Below, in pieces: positions 9,133 to 17,966 of a stretch of DNA of 64,000 bases. A program made the translations under genes and the position numbers. Below the pieces are notes generated by a model. That model was not told where the DNA came from and did not search any database. It saw nothing but the letters and a program-made list of their open reading frames with translations. The number at the start of each line of letters is the position of its first letter. Position 1 is the stretch's first letter. Source of the DNA: Planctomycetaceae bacterium (lineage in GTDB: Bacteria > Planctomycetota > SZUA-567); NCBI GenBank assembly GCA_021203245.1, contig JAJQBO010000203.1, forward strand, positions 1 to 64,000, in the 5' to 3' direction.

Positions 9133-9222
9133 TGCGGCGCCGACAGCCATGAACCGGGAACGACCCGGCCCCGTACCCGACAGTCTCTACCAGCCGGCAG
9201 TGAGGGGAGCGGAGGAAGCGCG

Positions 9223-10173
9223 ATGTTGTGGAGTCCCGTCTACGAGACTGGTGTGCCGATTATGGACAGCCAGCACCAGGAGTTGTTTCGGCAGATCGAT
9301 GTTCTGCTCGACAATCCCGACGAGAGCACGGTCGGCGATGCCCTGGATTTTCTCGGCAAGTATGTTATCCAGCACTTTTCCACCGAGGAAGAGCTGCAGA
9401 CCCGCAGCAAATACCCCAAATATCCCCCCCACCACCACATGCACGAGGTCTTTGTCGAGAGCTACAAAAAACTCAAAAAACAATATGATGAAGGCAGCAA
9501 CAATCCGCTCCTCCTCATGAAAATCACCCGCACCGCCCTCGACTGGCTGAAAAGCCACATCAAGGTACACGACAAGGAATTCGCCAAATACTATCTCGCG
9601 AACCAGGGCGGGGCGGTGGGGGCGGCCCGCGCGCCGGCCAGTCCGGCCGGCGACAAAAAATCGGCCGGCTCGCTGAACGACCGGCTCGCGAGGATGAATG
9701 CGACAACAAAAGGGGCGGCCAAAACCGTGCCGCCCCGCGCGACGACCCCGGCCCGCGCGACGCCTGGCCGCACGCCGCCGGCCAGGACGTCTTCGTCGGC
9801 CACGCCCCGTGCACCGCGCAGCGGCAATCATCTCCGCGAAACGGCGAAGCCGACTAAAACGCCCGCGCCCGCTCGTCTCGCCGCCACCCGCCCCGCCGCG
9901 ATAAAGAAGGATGTGCAAAAGCAGCCGTATCCCACAGCCGTCGCCAACCTGGCCGGCAAGCTTGAGAAAACCGACGCTCGAACCGTCAGGAGTCGCTCTC
10001 CTCTCGGGAGCAAAGTGGATTCGCGCAGCGCTGAAAAGACGCCGTATCGTTCCGCCGCGGCGAGGCAGACAACGCCAGCCACGCCGGCGCGGCCGGCCAA
10101 GGCGCTGGCGTTAGGCGCAAAAAAAACCGCGGGCGCGGCGGGCGGGTCGATGGCGACAAAACGGACGCGGTAG
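9223..10173 (+). CDS. Bacteriohemerythrin with long basic, Ala/Pro-rich tail
   Basis: Residues 1-130 are a hemerythrin fold that binds a di-iron centre and O2. The ligand pattern is complete: H18, H51 with E55 (HFSTE), H70 and H74 (HHHMH), and H112 with D117 (HIKVHD). Residues from about 135 to 316 are low-complexity, rich in Ala, Pro, Thr, Arg and Lys, and resemble a disordered nucleic-acid-binding tail. A GGAGGAAG site precedes the ATG. Roles known for the family are O2 sensing, storage or scavenging in microaerophiles and anaerobes; the tail is unusual and its function unknown. Confidence 0.85.
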   Translation: MLWSPVYETGVPIMDSQHQELFRQIDVLLDNPDESTVGDALDFLGKYVIQHFSTEEELQTRSKYPKYPPHHHMHEVFVESYKKLKKQYDEGSNNPLLLMKITRTALDWLKSHIKVHDKEFAKYYLANQGGAVGAARAPASPAGDKKSAGSLNDRLARMNATTKGAAKTVPPRATTPARATPGRTPPARTSSSATPRAPRSGNHLRETAKPTKTPAPARLAATRPAAIKKDVQKQPYPTAVANLAGKLEKTDARTVRSRSPLGSKVDSRSAEKTPYRSAAARQTTPATPARPAKALALGAKKTAGAAGGSMATKRTR

Positions 10174-10283
10174 TAGGCCAGTACAGGCTCATGCTGGGCG
10201 CTTAGGTCGGTGGTGTGGCGCAGTGGATCATACTTGTGAATCACTACTGAACATTACAATTCCGTAGCAAAGAACGGCCCGCC

Positions 10284-10449
10284 TGCCCCGGCACAACTTC
10301 CCGTCCGTCTCCCGGTTCACCGTTTAGACGCCGGGGTGACGTGTGGGGAAGAGTGCGGCATTTCAGGCGCGAGGACGCGTCTCCCTCCAAGCGTCACCCC
10401 GGCGGGAGAACAGTGAACCGGGCGAGAAACGGGAGGTTGTGCCGGGGCA
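10284..10449. repeat. 57-nt inverted repeat pair, copy A (inside-out)
   Basis: Two 57-base units, 10284-10340 and 10393-10449, are inverted copies differing at about a quarter of positions, with 52 bases between them. Here the TGCCCCGGCACAAC ends face outward and the CGCCGGGGTGAC ends face inward, the reverse of all other paired copies. Confidence 0.85.
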
Positions 10450-10514
10450 ATCGCCCCTATAGTGGCTATGAACTCACCGTAATACTCGCACGACGATCCA
10501 GTTTTGGACAAAAG

Positions 10515-10548
10515 TGATTGTGAATTATGAAGTGTGCATTGTGAATTG
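10515..10548. repeat. A+T-rich repeat, partial copy
   Basis: Consists of GAATTATGA, GCATTGTGA and AATTG words, as in the longer palindromes elsewhere, but only one arm is present. Confidence 0.5.
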
Positions 10549-10553
10549 AACTC

Positions 10554-12269
10554 TCATTCCGCCATATACTCCTCGATCAGCTCCGACAAAATCGGCATCA
10601 CCTGTTTTTTCCGCGAAACAACCCCGCGCATCTCATACACCGAATCCTCGTATTGCGGCAGGGTGATGCAGGGGAGAAACTTCTCGTCCGCAGAAATCAC
10701 CAACAGGCTGGACAGGATGGTGATATCCGTCACCAGCAGCGCCGAGAACAGCCGGTTCGCGCCGCGCCGTTCCGCCTCGAGGTAGGCGATGAATTCGGCC
10801 TTGCGGTCAAGCACCTCGTGCGGATCCTCCACTTCAATCTGGCTGACCGTGAAGGTGATGTCCTGCTCGGCGTATTCCTTCATGTCCTGGTGAATGAGTT
10901 CCTTCGCCGTGCGGCCGCTTATCTTGCTGGCGGCGGCGATCAGGTCCTTGCCGAGGGCGGCGATGTCGTGGTTGGTGATGTTTGCGAGATATTCCGCCAT
11001 GGCGATGTCGGTTTGGGTGGTCGTGGCCGATTGCAGGATGAGCGTATCGGCCAGGATGCCGCACAGGAGAATCGACGCCATCGCTTCACTGAGAGGCACG
11101 CGCCGTTCCTGGTAGAGTTCGGCGACGATGGTGCAGGTCGCGCCCACCGGTTTGTTAATGAAGGTGATGGGGTTGCGGGTGGGCGGATTGCCGAGCCGGT
11201 GGTGGTCGATAATTTCGAGGATGCGGTAGTTTTCGATGCCTTCCACCGCCTGCGACTGCTCGTTGTGATCCACCATGATGATTTCGATATTCGGTTCGCG
11301 GAAGATGTCGGACTCGGTGATGACCCCGACCACCCTGCCCGAGTCGTCGACGACAGGCAGCGATTTTCCCGGCGCGTCCGACAGGAGGGGCGCGATTTTC
11401 CGTATCGCGTCGCGGCGGTTGACCGGCCGCAATTCCGTCGTCGACATCGCCGACACCGGCACCGAATAGATGATGAGGAGCGTCGTCGTCGACGTGTCGT
11501 AAGAGGAGGAAAGGATGGAGACGCCTTTCCGCTGCGCTTCTTCCCGAAGCGCGCGATCGACGATGTTGCCGTTGGTGACGATGAGGAGCCGCACCCCTTC
11601 TTCGACCGCGTGGCGGATGACGTCGACCCGGTCGCCGGAGATGACGATGGTGTTTGCAGGCACGTGGCTCGAGAGTATCTGCGTGAAGGTGTCGAATTCC
11701 GACGCCGCCACCACGATGGGACTTTTCCGTATCTCGGACGAATTCGCCAGCACCAGCGCCTGGGCGTGGAGGACGCCGGCGATAAGGTCGACGGAAGACT
11801 GGATGGCCGTCTTCTGGGTCGGGTTGTTCACCGCCACCAGCCGTTCGGCGACAAAGCCGTAGTGGAGGAGCGAGTGGTAGCAGCCTTCGTCGTCGACGAC
11901 GGGCAGGGCCTGCATGCCGGTGGCGCGCATCGTCGACATCGCGTCCCAGAGCGAGACGTCGGTCGTGACGGCCTGGGCGCCGTGGTTGTCGTAGTAGTCG
12001 ACGCGCGGGATCAGGTCGGGCAGGAATTCAGGCAGCGGCACGCCGAAGCGATCAAAGATGTATTCGGTCTGCGGGGTGGTGTTGCCGGCGCGGGCGGCGC
12101 GGACGTTTGTCTGGCCCATGGCCCGCTTGAGGGCGGCGTAGGCGGCTGCGGCGACGCACGAATCGGTGTCCGGATTGCGGTGGCCGATGACGTAGACGAC
12201 CGAGTCTTCCTTCGGGGCGACGAAGCGCCGTTCCGAGGCGCGGTGTTTGACCAGGGTGTTGCTGCTCAT
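10554..12269 (-). CDS. Manganese-dependent inorganic pyrophosphatase with CBS and DRTGG domains
   Basis: Family II pyrophosphatase of the DHH superfamily, hydrolysing PPi in the cytoplasm. Residues 25-40 have GHRNPDTDS (metal site); VDHNEQ and DHHRLG follow in the second half. Between the two halves of the catalytic domain is a regulatory insert of about 250 residues: a CBS motif, a DRTGG domain and a second CBS. In characterised relatives this insert binds adenine nucleotides, AMP inhibiting and diadenosine polyphosphates activating. The 571-residue length fits CBS/DRTGG forms. Its ATG overlaps the kdsA stop by four bases, so both are co-translated; PPi removal would pull the Kdo pathway forward. 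Confidence 0.92.
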   Translation of the reverse strand: MSSNTLVKHRASERRFVAPKEDSVVYVIGHRNPDTDSCVAAAAYAALKRAMGQTNVRAARAGNTTPQTEYIFDRFGVPLPEFLPDLIPRVDYYDNHGAQAVTTDVSLWDAMSTMRATGMQALPVVDDEGCYHSLLHYGFVAERLVAVNNPTQKTAIQSSVDLIAGVLHAQALVLANSSEIRKSPIVVAASEFDTFTQILSSHVPANTIVISGDRVDVIRHAVEEGVRLLIVTNGNIVDRALREEAQRKGVSILSSSYDTSTTTLLIIYSVPVSAMSTTELRPVNRRDAIRKIAPLLSDAPGKSLPVVDDSGRVVGVITESDIFREPNIEIIMVDHNEQSQAVEGIENYRILEIIDHHRLGNPPTRNPITFINKPVGATCTIVAELYQERRVPLSEAMASILLCGILADTLILQSATTTQTDIAMAEYLANITNHDIAALGKDLIAAASKISGRTAKELIHQDMKEYAEQDITFTVSQIEVEDPHEVLDRKAEFIAYLEAERRGANRLFSALLVTDITILSSLLVISADEKFLPCITLPQYEDSVYEMRGVVSRKKQVMPILSELIEEYMAE

Positions 12270-13120
12270 GCCTGTTTTTCTCCACTGCCGATATCGGATT
12301 TCGCCACCCGGTCGAGCGCGACCAGGGTTTGGAGGAGCGCCGGGATGTCCCGGAGGGCGATCATGTTGGGGCCGTCACACTTGGCCGCGTCGGGGTTGTC
12401 GTGGATTTCCATAAACACCCCGTCCACGCCGGCCGCCACCGCCGCGCGGGCCAGGACGCGCGCCATGGACCGGTCGCCGCCGGAGGACGTGCCCTGGCCG
12501 CCCGGCAGTTGCACGCTGTGGGTGGCGTCGAAGACGACCGGCTTGCCGGTGGCGCGCATGATGGGGAGGGCGCGCATGTCGGAGACGAGGTTGTTATATC
12601 CGAACGATGCGCCGCGCTCCGTCAGAACGACGTCCTCGTTGCCGGTCGAGGCGACCTTGCCGACGGCGTTCGCCATGTCCCACGGGGCCATAAACTGGCC
12701 TTTCTTGATATTGACCGGTTTTCCCGTCTTTCCGGCGGCGACGAGGAAATCGGTCTGGCGGCACAGGAAGGCGGGGATTTGGAGAACGTCCAGCACTTCG
12801 GCGGCGGCGGGAATTTCCTCTTCCTTGTGGACGTCGGAGAGGACGGGGACGCCAAGGTTGCGTTTGATATCCCGGAGGATACGGAGGCCCTCCCGGAGGC
12901 CTGGACCGCGGAAATTGCCGACGCTGGAGCGGTTTGCTTTGTCGTAGGAGGCTTTGAAGACATAGGGGACGCCCGCGTCCGAGGCTATGCGGGCCAGTTG
13001 TTCCGCCATACTTCTGGCATGCTTTTCCGATTCGATGACGCAGGGCCCGCCGATAAGGACGAGCGGCCCGCCGCCGCCGATTTCGACCGCTCCAAGGCGG
13101 ATGCGGCGCGTTTGGGTCAT
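12266..13120 (-). CDS. kdsA: 3-deoxy-D-manno-octulosonate 8-phosphate synthase
   Basis: Condenses phosphoenolpyruvate with arabinose 5-phosphate to Kdo-8-phosphate, the precursor of the Kdo sugar of lipopolysaccharide. Family motifs are GGPCVIES, KASYDKANRSS, LSDVH, IPAFLCRQTDFL and FDATHSVQLPGG. The length of 284 residues is typical. The start is ATG 13120 with an AAGGAG site; the open frame to 13297 lacks similarity. It indicates an LPS-bearing outer membrane. Other lpx or kds genes are not in the window. Confidence 0.96.
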   Translation of the reverse strand: MTQTRRIRLGAVEIGGGGPLVLIGGPCVIESEKHARSMAEQLARIASDAGVPYVFKASYDKANRSSVGNFRGPGLREGLRILRDIKRNLGVPVLSDVHKEEEIPAAAEVLDVLQIPAFLCRQTDFLVAAGKTGKPVNIKKGQFMAPWDMANAVGKVASTGNEDVVLTERGASFGYNNLVSDMRALPIMRATGKPVVFDATHSVQLPGGQGTSSGGDRSMARVLARAAVAAGVDGVFMEIHDNPDAAKCDGPNMIALRDIPALLQTLVALDRVAKSDIGSGEKQA

Positions 13121-13324
13121 ATGTAACTCCTTATGACGCCACGATCTAACAATTTTTCGACCGAGTAACTGTACAAAATAGCAATTTACGGTAACAAACC
13201 TCGGCAGTCGGGAACTACCAAGATGTAAGCGGAGTTCAGAAAAACGCCGCAACCGGACCGGTCCCAGTATACGTAAACGATGGAATTGTTGCACCACCTT
13301 ACATCAAAATCTCAGGAGAACGTC

Positions 13325-14002
13325 ATGTTCAGGAAATACGCTCCCTTTGTCGCCGCCCTCGCTCTCGCCCTCACGCTGCAGAGCGCGTTTGCCGGCGACG
13401 GCCCCCGCAAAGGCGATGGCCCGCCTCCCCCGCGTCCCGGCCGTGATATCGGTCCCCGTGAAGGCCGCCCCGGTCCGCGCGACGGGCGTTCCGGTCCGCA
13501 TAACCGCGACTTCGGCCCGCGTGGGCATTGGGGCAGGGGTCCGGCCCACGACATGGGCATGGGACCGATTGGCCACGGCATGTTCGGCCCGCGCTTTATG
13601 GACGAGCTGGAACTGACCGAAGAGCAGAAGACCCAGATGGTCGACGCCATGACCGCCACCTTCCGCGAAGGCCTGCTGGCCCGGATGGAGATGGCCGAAG
13701 CCCGCAAGGCCCTCCGTAATCTGCGCGAGATGGAAAGCACGGACGCCGACGCGATTATCTCCATGAATGAGGCGATGGGCGCGGCCAAGGGCAAGATGGA
13801 CGCCCTCCGCATTAAGGCGAAAGAACAGTTCGACACTATCCTCACCCCCGAACAGCGCGCCAAGCTGGACGAAAGGAAGGATGACTGGAAGAAGGAATGG
13901 AACGACCGCGACGACGACGAAGACGGCCCGCGTGAAGGCAGGCGCGGCCCCCGTCACGGCCGTCATGGTCCCGGTCCCCGTGGTCCCAAGGGCTGCTGGT
14001 AA
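13325..14002 (+). CDS. Spy/CpxP-like periplasmic protein with Gly/Pro/Arg-rich repeats
   Basis: Secreted 225-residue protein: signal peptide (residues 1-23, AALALALTLQSAFA), then about 60 residues of degenerate GP-R-GR/GPRDG repeats, then a helical domain with two LTxxQ-type motifs (ELTEEQKTQ and LTPEQRAK), and another GPR/GRHGP-rich tail. LTxxQ proteins such as Spy and CpxP are periplasmic chaperones or stress sensors. An AGGAG site precedes the ATG. It lies just ahead of an ECF sigma factor operon in the same direction, which suggests a role in envelope-stress sensing. Confidence 0.7.
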   Translation: MFRKYAPFVAALALALTLQSAFAGDGPRKGDGPPPPRPGRDIGPREGRPGPRDGRSGPHNRDFGPRGHWGRGPAHDMGMGPIGHGMFGPRFMDELELTEEQKTQMVDAMTATFREGLLARMEMAEARKALRNLREMESTDADAIISMNEAMGAAKGKMDALRIKAKEQFDTILTPEQRAKLDERKDDWKKEWNDRDDDEDGPREGRRGPRHGRHGPGPRGPKGCW

Positions 14003-14184
14003 ACGGGATACGTCCTTCTGATTCGCGAGGACAAGCGTTGCAAGGCAGGCTTTTGCCCCTATAATGGAGGACGGGCGGCGGCGTCGCAGGTTCGCGGCGT
14101 CGCCGTGCCGCCCCTCTCCCGGCGTGGCTGGGCGGCGGCGGTTCGAGTCCATCCTATGGCGGCGCGGGAGCGTCCGGGGCAGTT

Positions 14185-14763
14185 ATGCACGAAGCCGATG
14201 CACAAGACCTTGCCGACGTGGCCGCGACCCTGGACGGGGACAAGGATGCGTTTGCGGGTATTGTCGAGCGCCACAGCGTCGCGGTGCAGAAACAGATGCG
14301 CAACTTCACCCGCGATGCGGGTTTGGCCGAGGAATTGGCCCAGGACGTGTTTGTCGAAGCATATCTGGGGCTGGCCAAATTCCGTGGCGACGCGCCGTTC
14401 CGGCACTGGCTGGCCCGTATCGCCACTCTGACCGGCTACGGCTTTTGGGAAAAGCGCGACAGGGAAAAGAACAAGGTTCCCCTGCACGAAAACATGGATT
14501 TCGCCCGGGAGGAAGACGCCGCACCCGGCAATCCGGACGAGGCGGCCAAGTTGCTCTTCGACCTTTTGGCCACCCTTCCGGCCGACGACAGAATGGCGAT
14601 GACGTTGATGTACCTGGAAAACCTCGGGCAGGAAGAAATTGCCCAACGCATGGGGTGGACCAGGGTTATGGTTGCGGTACGATTGTACCGGGCCAAACAG
14701 AAGCTGCGCAAGCTGGGCGACAAGGAGCCCTGGAAAGGACGGTTGGAATGGATGCTTTCGTAG
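14185..14763 (+). CDS. ECF-family RNA polymerase sigma factor
   Basis: Extracytoplasmic-function sigma factor, 192 residues. Region 2 is seen as FAGIVERHSVAVQKQMRNFTRDAGLAEELAQDVF and FRGDAPFRHWLARIA. Region 4 is LLATLPADDRMAMTLMYLENLGQEEIAQRMGW, ending in a helix-turn-helix. The following small membrane protein overlaps its 3' end by 16 bases, the usual sigma/anti-sigma arrangement. The ribosome site is weak (GGGG about 8 bases upstream). Its target genes probably include the Spy-like gene in front. Confidence 0.88.
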   Translation: MHEADAQDLADVAATLDGDKDAFAGIVERHSVAVQKQMRNFTRDAGLAEELAQDVFVEAYLGLAKFRGDAPFRHWLARIATLTGYGFWEKRDREKNKVPLHENMDFAREEDAAPGNPDEAAKLLFDLLATLPADDRMAMTLMYLENLGQEEIAQRMGWTRVMVAVRLYRAKQKLRKLGDKEPWKGRLEWMLS

Positions 14764-15029
14764 AAAAACTGGATCGCCTCACCTCGATGGCCAGGCATCA
14801 GTCCGTTCCCCGGCCCCTGGACGGCGAGAGTGTCATGGCGCGTATTCGCGGGCTGGAGATGGAGGACGACGGGGTGCTGTCGTTGCCGCTCCGTTTTTAC
14901 GCCGGCGGCGTTGCTGCGGCTGCGGCGCTGGCGCTGGCCGTCACCCTCTTCGCCGCCACCGCATGGACTGAAATGTCCAGTCCCATCATCGCCATGGATA
15001 CCCTGGTCGACGTGATGGACATGTTATGA
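14748..15029 (+). CDS. Small single-TM protein, putative anti-sigma factor
   Basis: 93 residues. A cytoplasmic N-terminal segment of about 45 residues is followed by one membrane helix (FYAGGVAAAAALALAVTLFAAT) and a short outer tail. It starts inside the end of the ECF sigma gene and overlaps the next ORF by four bases, so it is translationally coupled to both. The position argues for an anti-sigma factor. It lacks the HxxxCxxC zinc motif of ZAS-type anti-sigmas, so the assignment rests on context. Confidence 0.5.
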   Translation: MDAFVEKLDRLTSMARHQSVPRPLDGESVMARIRGLEMEDDGVLSLPLRFYAGGVAAAAALALAVTLFAATAWTEMSSPIIAMDTLVDVMDML

Positions 15030-15529
15030 CCGATCATACCCTGAAACAGGTTTCTGACTCCCAGAGGATCATCGTCAGCCACCACGCCAAGCGCGAGAAA
15101 AAGCGCTACGCCAAGGCCATTCTCCTCCTGCTGCTGGCGGTGCTGGCGGGGGTGGTCATCGGCGTTGGCGGAACCCTTGTCTATATAAAAAACAAGTTCC
15201 ACCGCCGTCCGCCGTCGCCCGACGCGGTGGCGGAAATGCTGACCAGGCATATGCACGAGGCCGTGACGCTCCAGGGCGACGAGGATTCGCGTATCCGGGA
15301 CATTATTGACGATCACATGAGTGAAGTCGACGCCATGCGCCGGTCCACCTTTCGCGACTTTCGTACGGTTATGGACCGGATGAACCAGCAAATTGCCGAA
15401 GTCCTTGGCCCTGAACGCTATGCGCTGTGGGTAAAGGAGCGCGAACGCCGATTTGGTAAACGCAAACCGCCGCCGCCCCCGCATGAACGGCGCGACCGAC
15501 GCCACAACGGCCCGCCGCTGCCGCGCTGA
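15026..15529 (+). CDS. Membrane-anchored LTxxQ/heavy-metal-sensor-like protein
   Basis: 167 residues with one N-terminal membrane helix (AILLLLLAVLAGVVIGVGGTLVY), a helical periplasmic domain and a Pro/Arg-rich C-terminus. The layout resembles CnrX/ZraP/Spy-like periplasmic sensors: an aliphatic helix pair with MHEAVTLQGDEDSRIRDII and a terminal FGPERYxxW-like stretch (VLGPERYALWVKERE). It overlaps the putative anti-sigma gene by four bases (ATGA), completing a sigma, anti-sigma and periplasmic sensor operon. Ligand unknown. Confidence 0.55.
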   Translation: MTDHTLKQVSDSQRIIVSHHAKREKKRYAKAILLLLLAVLAGVVIGVGGTLVYIKNKFHRRPPSPDAVAEMLTRHMHEAVTLQGDEDSRIRDIIDDHMSEVDAMRRSTFRDFRTVMDRMNQQIAEVLGPERYALWVKERERRFGKRKPPPPPHERRDRRHNGPPLPR

Positions 15530-15640
15530 AAAAGCGGCTGCCGCGAAGTTTTTCTTCCCCGACGCGACAGTATGTGTAGAATCTCTCTCGTCCCCACCCA
15601 TTTATCGGGTAGGGCTTTTACTTCGTCCCCAGGGGAATCG

Positions 15641-17857
15641 ATGACCGACCTGCTGCCCAGTCTGAGCGCCGTCAGCCAGATCATCGTGGTAATTCTGGCC
15701 TTTTCCGTCCTGATCTTTGTCCATGAACTCGGCCACTATCTCGCCGCACGCATCACCGGCGTGCGGGTCGAGCGCTTCTTCGTCGGTTTCGACATCTTTG
15801 GCCTTGCCTTGAAAAAAGAATACAAGGGCACGGTTTACGGTATCGGTATCCTCCCCCTGGGTGGGTATTGCGCTCTCGCCGGGCAAAATGACGACCCGCG
15901 CAAACAACGCCAGACCAACGCGGCGGAGGAACTTCAGAACAAGCCGCTGTGGGCGTGCGGGCTGATGTTCGGCGGCGGCGTTATCATGAACTTCATTTTC
16001 GGCTTTCTTGTCCTTATCGCCGCCTATATGTACGGGATTCCCTTTATTCCCGCCGTCCTCGGGTTCCTCGACCCCAACGGCCCGGCCGCGGTCCACGGCT
16101 TCCGGACCGGCGACCGCATCCTCCGCGTCGACGGCCGCGAAGTCGCATCTTTCGAGGAGGCGGCCGAAGCCATCGCCCTCGCCGGCGCGGGCGGTGAAAT
16201 GGATGTGGATGTCGAGCGCCGCGATGCGGCCGGCATTGCCGAAAACCTGACCATCCACGTCAAGGGCCGCGGCTCCAACATGCGCGGCAACCTGAACACC
16301 ATCGGTGCCGACCCCGAGCGGTCGCGCATCGTCGGCGGCGTGGTCGACGACCCGGTTTTCGCCGACATGCTGGCCGGCCGTCTGGGCGTCGGCGACGAAA
16401 TCGTCCGCGTCGACGGGGTCGATATCCCGCCGAACCGGGGCGAGCGCATCCAGTCGATGCTTGCCAACCGTCCCGGCGAAGCGGTTCGCCTCGGCGTCCG
16501 TTATCCCGACGGCAGTGAGCGCGAGGTGGTCGTCCCCCTCGAGACTTACGGCGATTGGGACATGGGCCTGCGCATCGCCGTGGCTATCGGCACCGTCACG
16601 CCCGGCGGTCCCGCCGACCAGGCCGGCCTGCGATCGGGCGACCTTATCGTCGCCTACCAGTTGCCGGGCCAATCGGAGCCGGGACGCTTCGCCAATACCA
16701 AACAATTCGTCGACATGGTCGCCGAGGCGGCCATGAAGCCGGTCCACATCGATATCAACCGTGGCGGCGATCTCCTCACCGTCAAGGCCCAGCCGGCGCT
16801 CCAGGCCGCCAACGGCGACTACGATCCCGAGGCCGACACCCTCTTGGGCGTCCTGGGCAGTATGGAAGGGGACAACGGCTTCCTGGTCGAACAGGTGCTG
16901 GCCGGGTCGCCCCTTGCCGGTCTTGCCCAGCCGGGCGACTACCTTGCCGGCCTGAACGGCAAGCCGCTCCCGAAGGGGAAATCGCTCCGCGAAGCGGTGG
17001 AAGAAGCCGCGTCCGACAGCGTGCGCCTCTTTGTCGCACGAGGCGGTCCGCAGGAAGGCGAGGACGCGGTCATGCCGCCCCGGCGCGACGTGCCGGAGGC
17101 CAACCTGTCGCTCCGTCTCGCGCCCCGCATCAACCCGGACTACCGCCGCCCGATGATCGGCGTCGATCTATTGCCCGGTCCCATCGTCGCGGTCGAGTCG
17201 GGCAGCTTTGCCGACGCGCAACTCGGCGGCATCCGGCGGCTGGCCGGGTCGCGGCTGGCGTTATGGCAGTATTCGCCCGATCTGTCGACGACGACGCTTC
17301 GTTTCGTCTTTCCCGACAATTCGCCCTATGGCGGCGGCCTGAAATCGTTTGTGGTCGAGACCCCGGCCGAAATACGGGAAAACCCGGTCGCGGCGGGCCT
17401 GATGAGCCGGTTGCCGGTCGTCCTCAAGACCGCCGAAGAGGTCCATCCCATGCCGTTCTTCCCCGCTGTCGCGGCGGCTGGCAAAAAATGGGTCGACCTC
17501 TCGCTCATGGTCTACCGGGTGTTGCACAAGCTGGTGGTCCGCACCCTGCCGCTGGACGCGGTGGGCGGGCCGGTGCAGTTGTTCCGCATCATTAAAATCG
17601 CCGACGATCGCGGCTTCGCGTATTTCCTCTATATCGTCGCGCTGATCAGCGTCAACCTGGGTGTATGCAACCTGCTTCCGTTCCCGGTGCTGGACGGCGG
17701 CCACCTGGTGTTCCTCCTGATTGAATGGGCCATGAGGCGTCCGCCGCCACCGGTGGTGCGGGAGACTGCCCAATGGATAGGGCTTGTGTGCCTGCTTGCC
17801 CTGATGCTGACGGTGACCGGCTACGATCTGTTGCACCTCGTCAAAGGCACGGGATAG
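15641..17857 (+). CDS. rseP: RseP-type site-2 intramembrane metalloprotease
   Basis: Zinc protease that cuts membrane-embedded substrates, typically anti-sigma factors. HELGH lies at residues 28-32 inside the first membrane helix, and NLLPFPVLDGGH in the last third completes the zinc site. Between them are PDZ-like domains (TGDRILRVDG, VGDEIVRVDG, LRSGDLIVAY and a fourth weaker one). At 738 residues it is much longer than E. coli RseP (about 450), the extra length being PDZ-like repeats. The start is ATG 15641 with AGGGGAA upstream. It follows the ECF/anti-sigma operon, so it may carry out regulated proteolysis of that anti-sigma. Confidence 0.9.
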   Translation: MTDLLPSLSAVSQIIVVILAFSVLIFVHELGHYLAARITGVRVERFFVGFDIFGLALKKEYKGTVYGIGILPLGGYCALAGQNDDPRKQRQTNAAEELQNKPLWACGLMFGGGVIMNFIFGFLVLIAAYMYGIPFIPAVLGFLDPNGPAAVHGFRTGDRILRVDGREVASFEEAAEAIALAGAGGEMDVDVERRDAAGIAENLTIHVKGRGSNMRGNLNTIGADPERSRIVGGVVDDPVFADMLAGRLGVGDEIVRVDGVDIPPNRGERIQSMLANRPGEAVRLGVRYPDGSEREVVVPLETYGDWDMGLRIAVAIGTVTPGGPADQAGLRSGDLIVAYQLPGQSEPGRFANTKQFVDMVAEAAMKPVHIDINRGGDLLTVKAQPALQAANGDYDPEADTLLGVLGSMEGDNGFLVEQVLAGSPLAGLAQPGDYLAGLNGKPLPKGKSLREAVEEAASDSVRLFVARGGPQEGEDAVMPPRRDVPEANLSLRLAPRINPDYRRPMIGVDLLPGPIVAVESGSFADAQLGGIRRLAGSRLALWQYSPDLSTTTLRFVFPDNSPYGGGLKSFVVETPAEIRENPVAAGLMSRLPVVLKTAEEVHPMPFFPAVAAAGKKWVDLSLMVYRVLHKLVVRTLPLDAVGGPVQLFRIIKIADDRGFAYFLYIVALISVNLGVCNLLPFPVLDGGHLVFLLIEWAMRRPPPPVVRETAQWIGLVCLLALMLTVTGYDLLHLVKGTG

Positions 17858-17911
17858 GATATGGTGGTTGCATTCCCTGATAGCGCGGTTATACTTCGGG
17901 AAGTGATTGGC

Positions 17912-17943
17912 GAAAAAACGTGACGCTGGCGTCACGTTTTTTC
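17912..17943 (+). terminator. Terminator between rseP and parA
   Basis: Near-perfect palindrome in which AAAAAACGTGAC pairs with GTCACGTTTTTT. It has a G+C core, with an A run before and a T run after, so it could act in both directions. Confidence 0.85.
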
Positions 17944-17966
17944 AATGCGCGAGACTCGGAGCGTCC

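Larger units (their letters stand above)
10174..10553. other. Non-coding gap holding two repeat types
   Basis: 380 bases between the hemerythrin and the converging pyrophosphatase gene. It contains an inside-out copy of the 57-nt repeat pair (10284-10449) and an A+T-rich repeat fragment (10515-10548). No gene is seen. Confidence 0.7.

Noticed and set aside
10653-12947. A 764-codon plus-strand frame across the pyrophosphatase and kdsA
   Set aside because: It crosses two well-recognised genes on the other strand and has no known motif.
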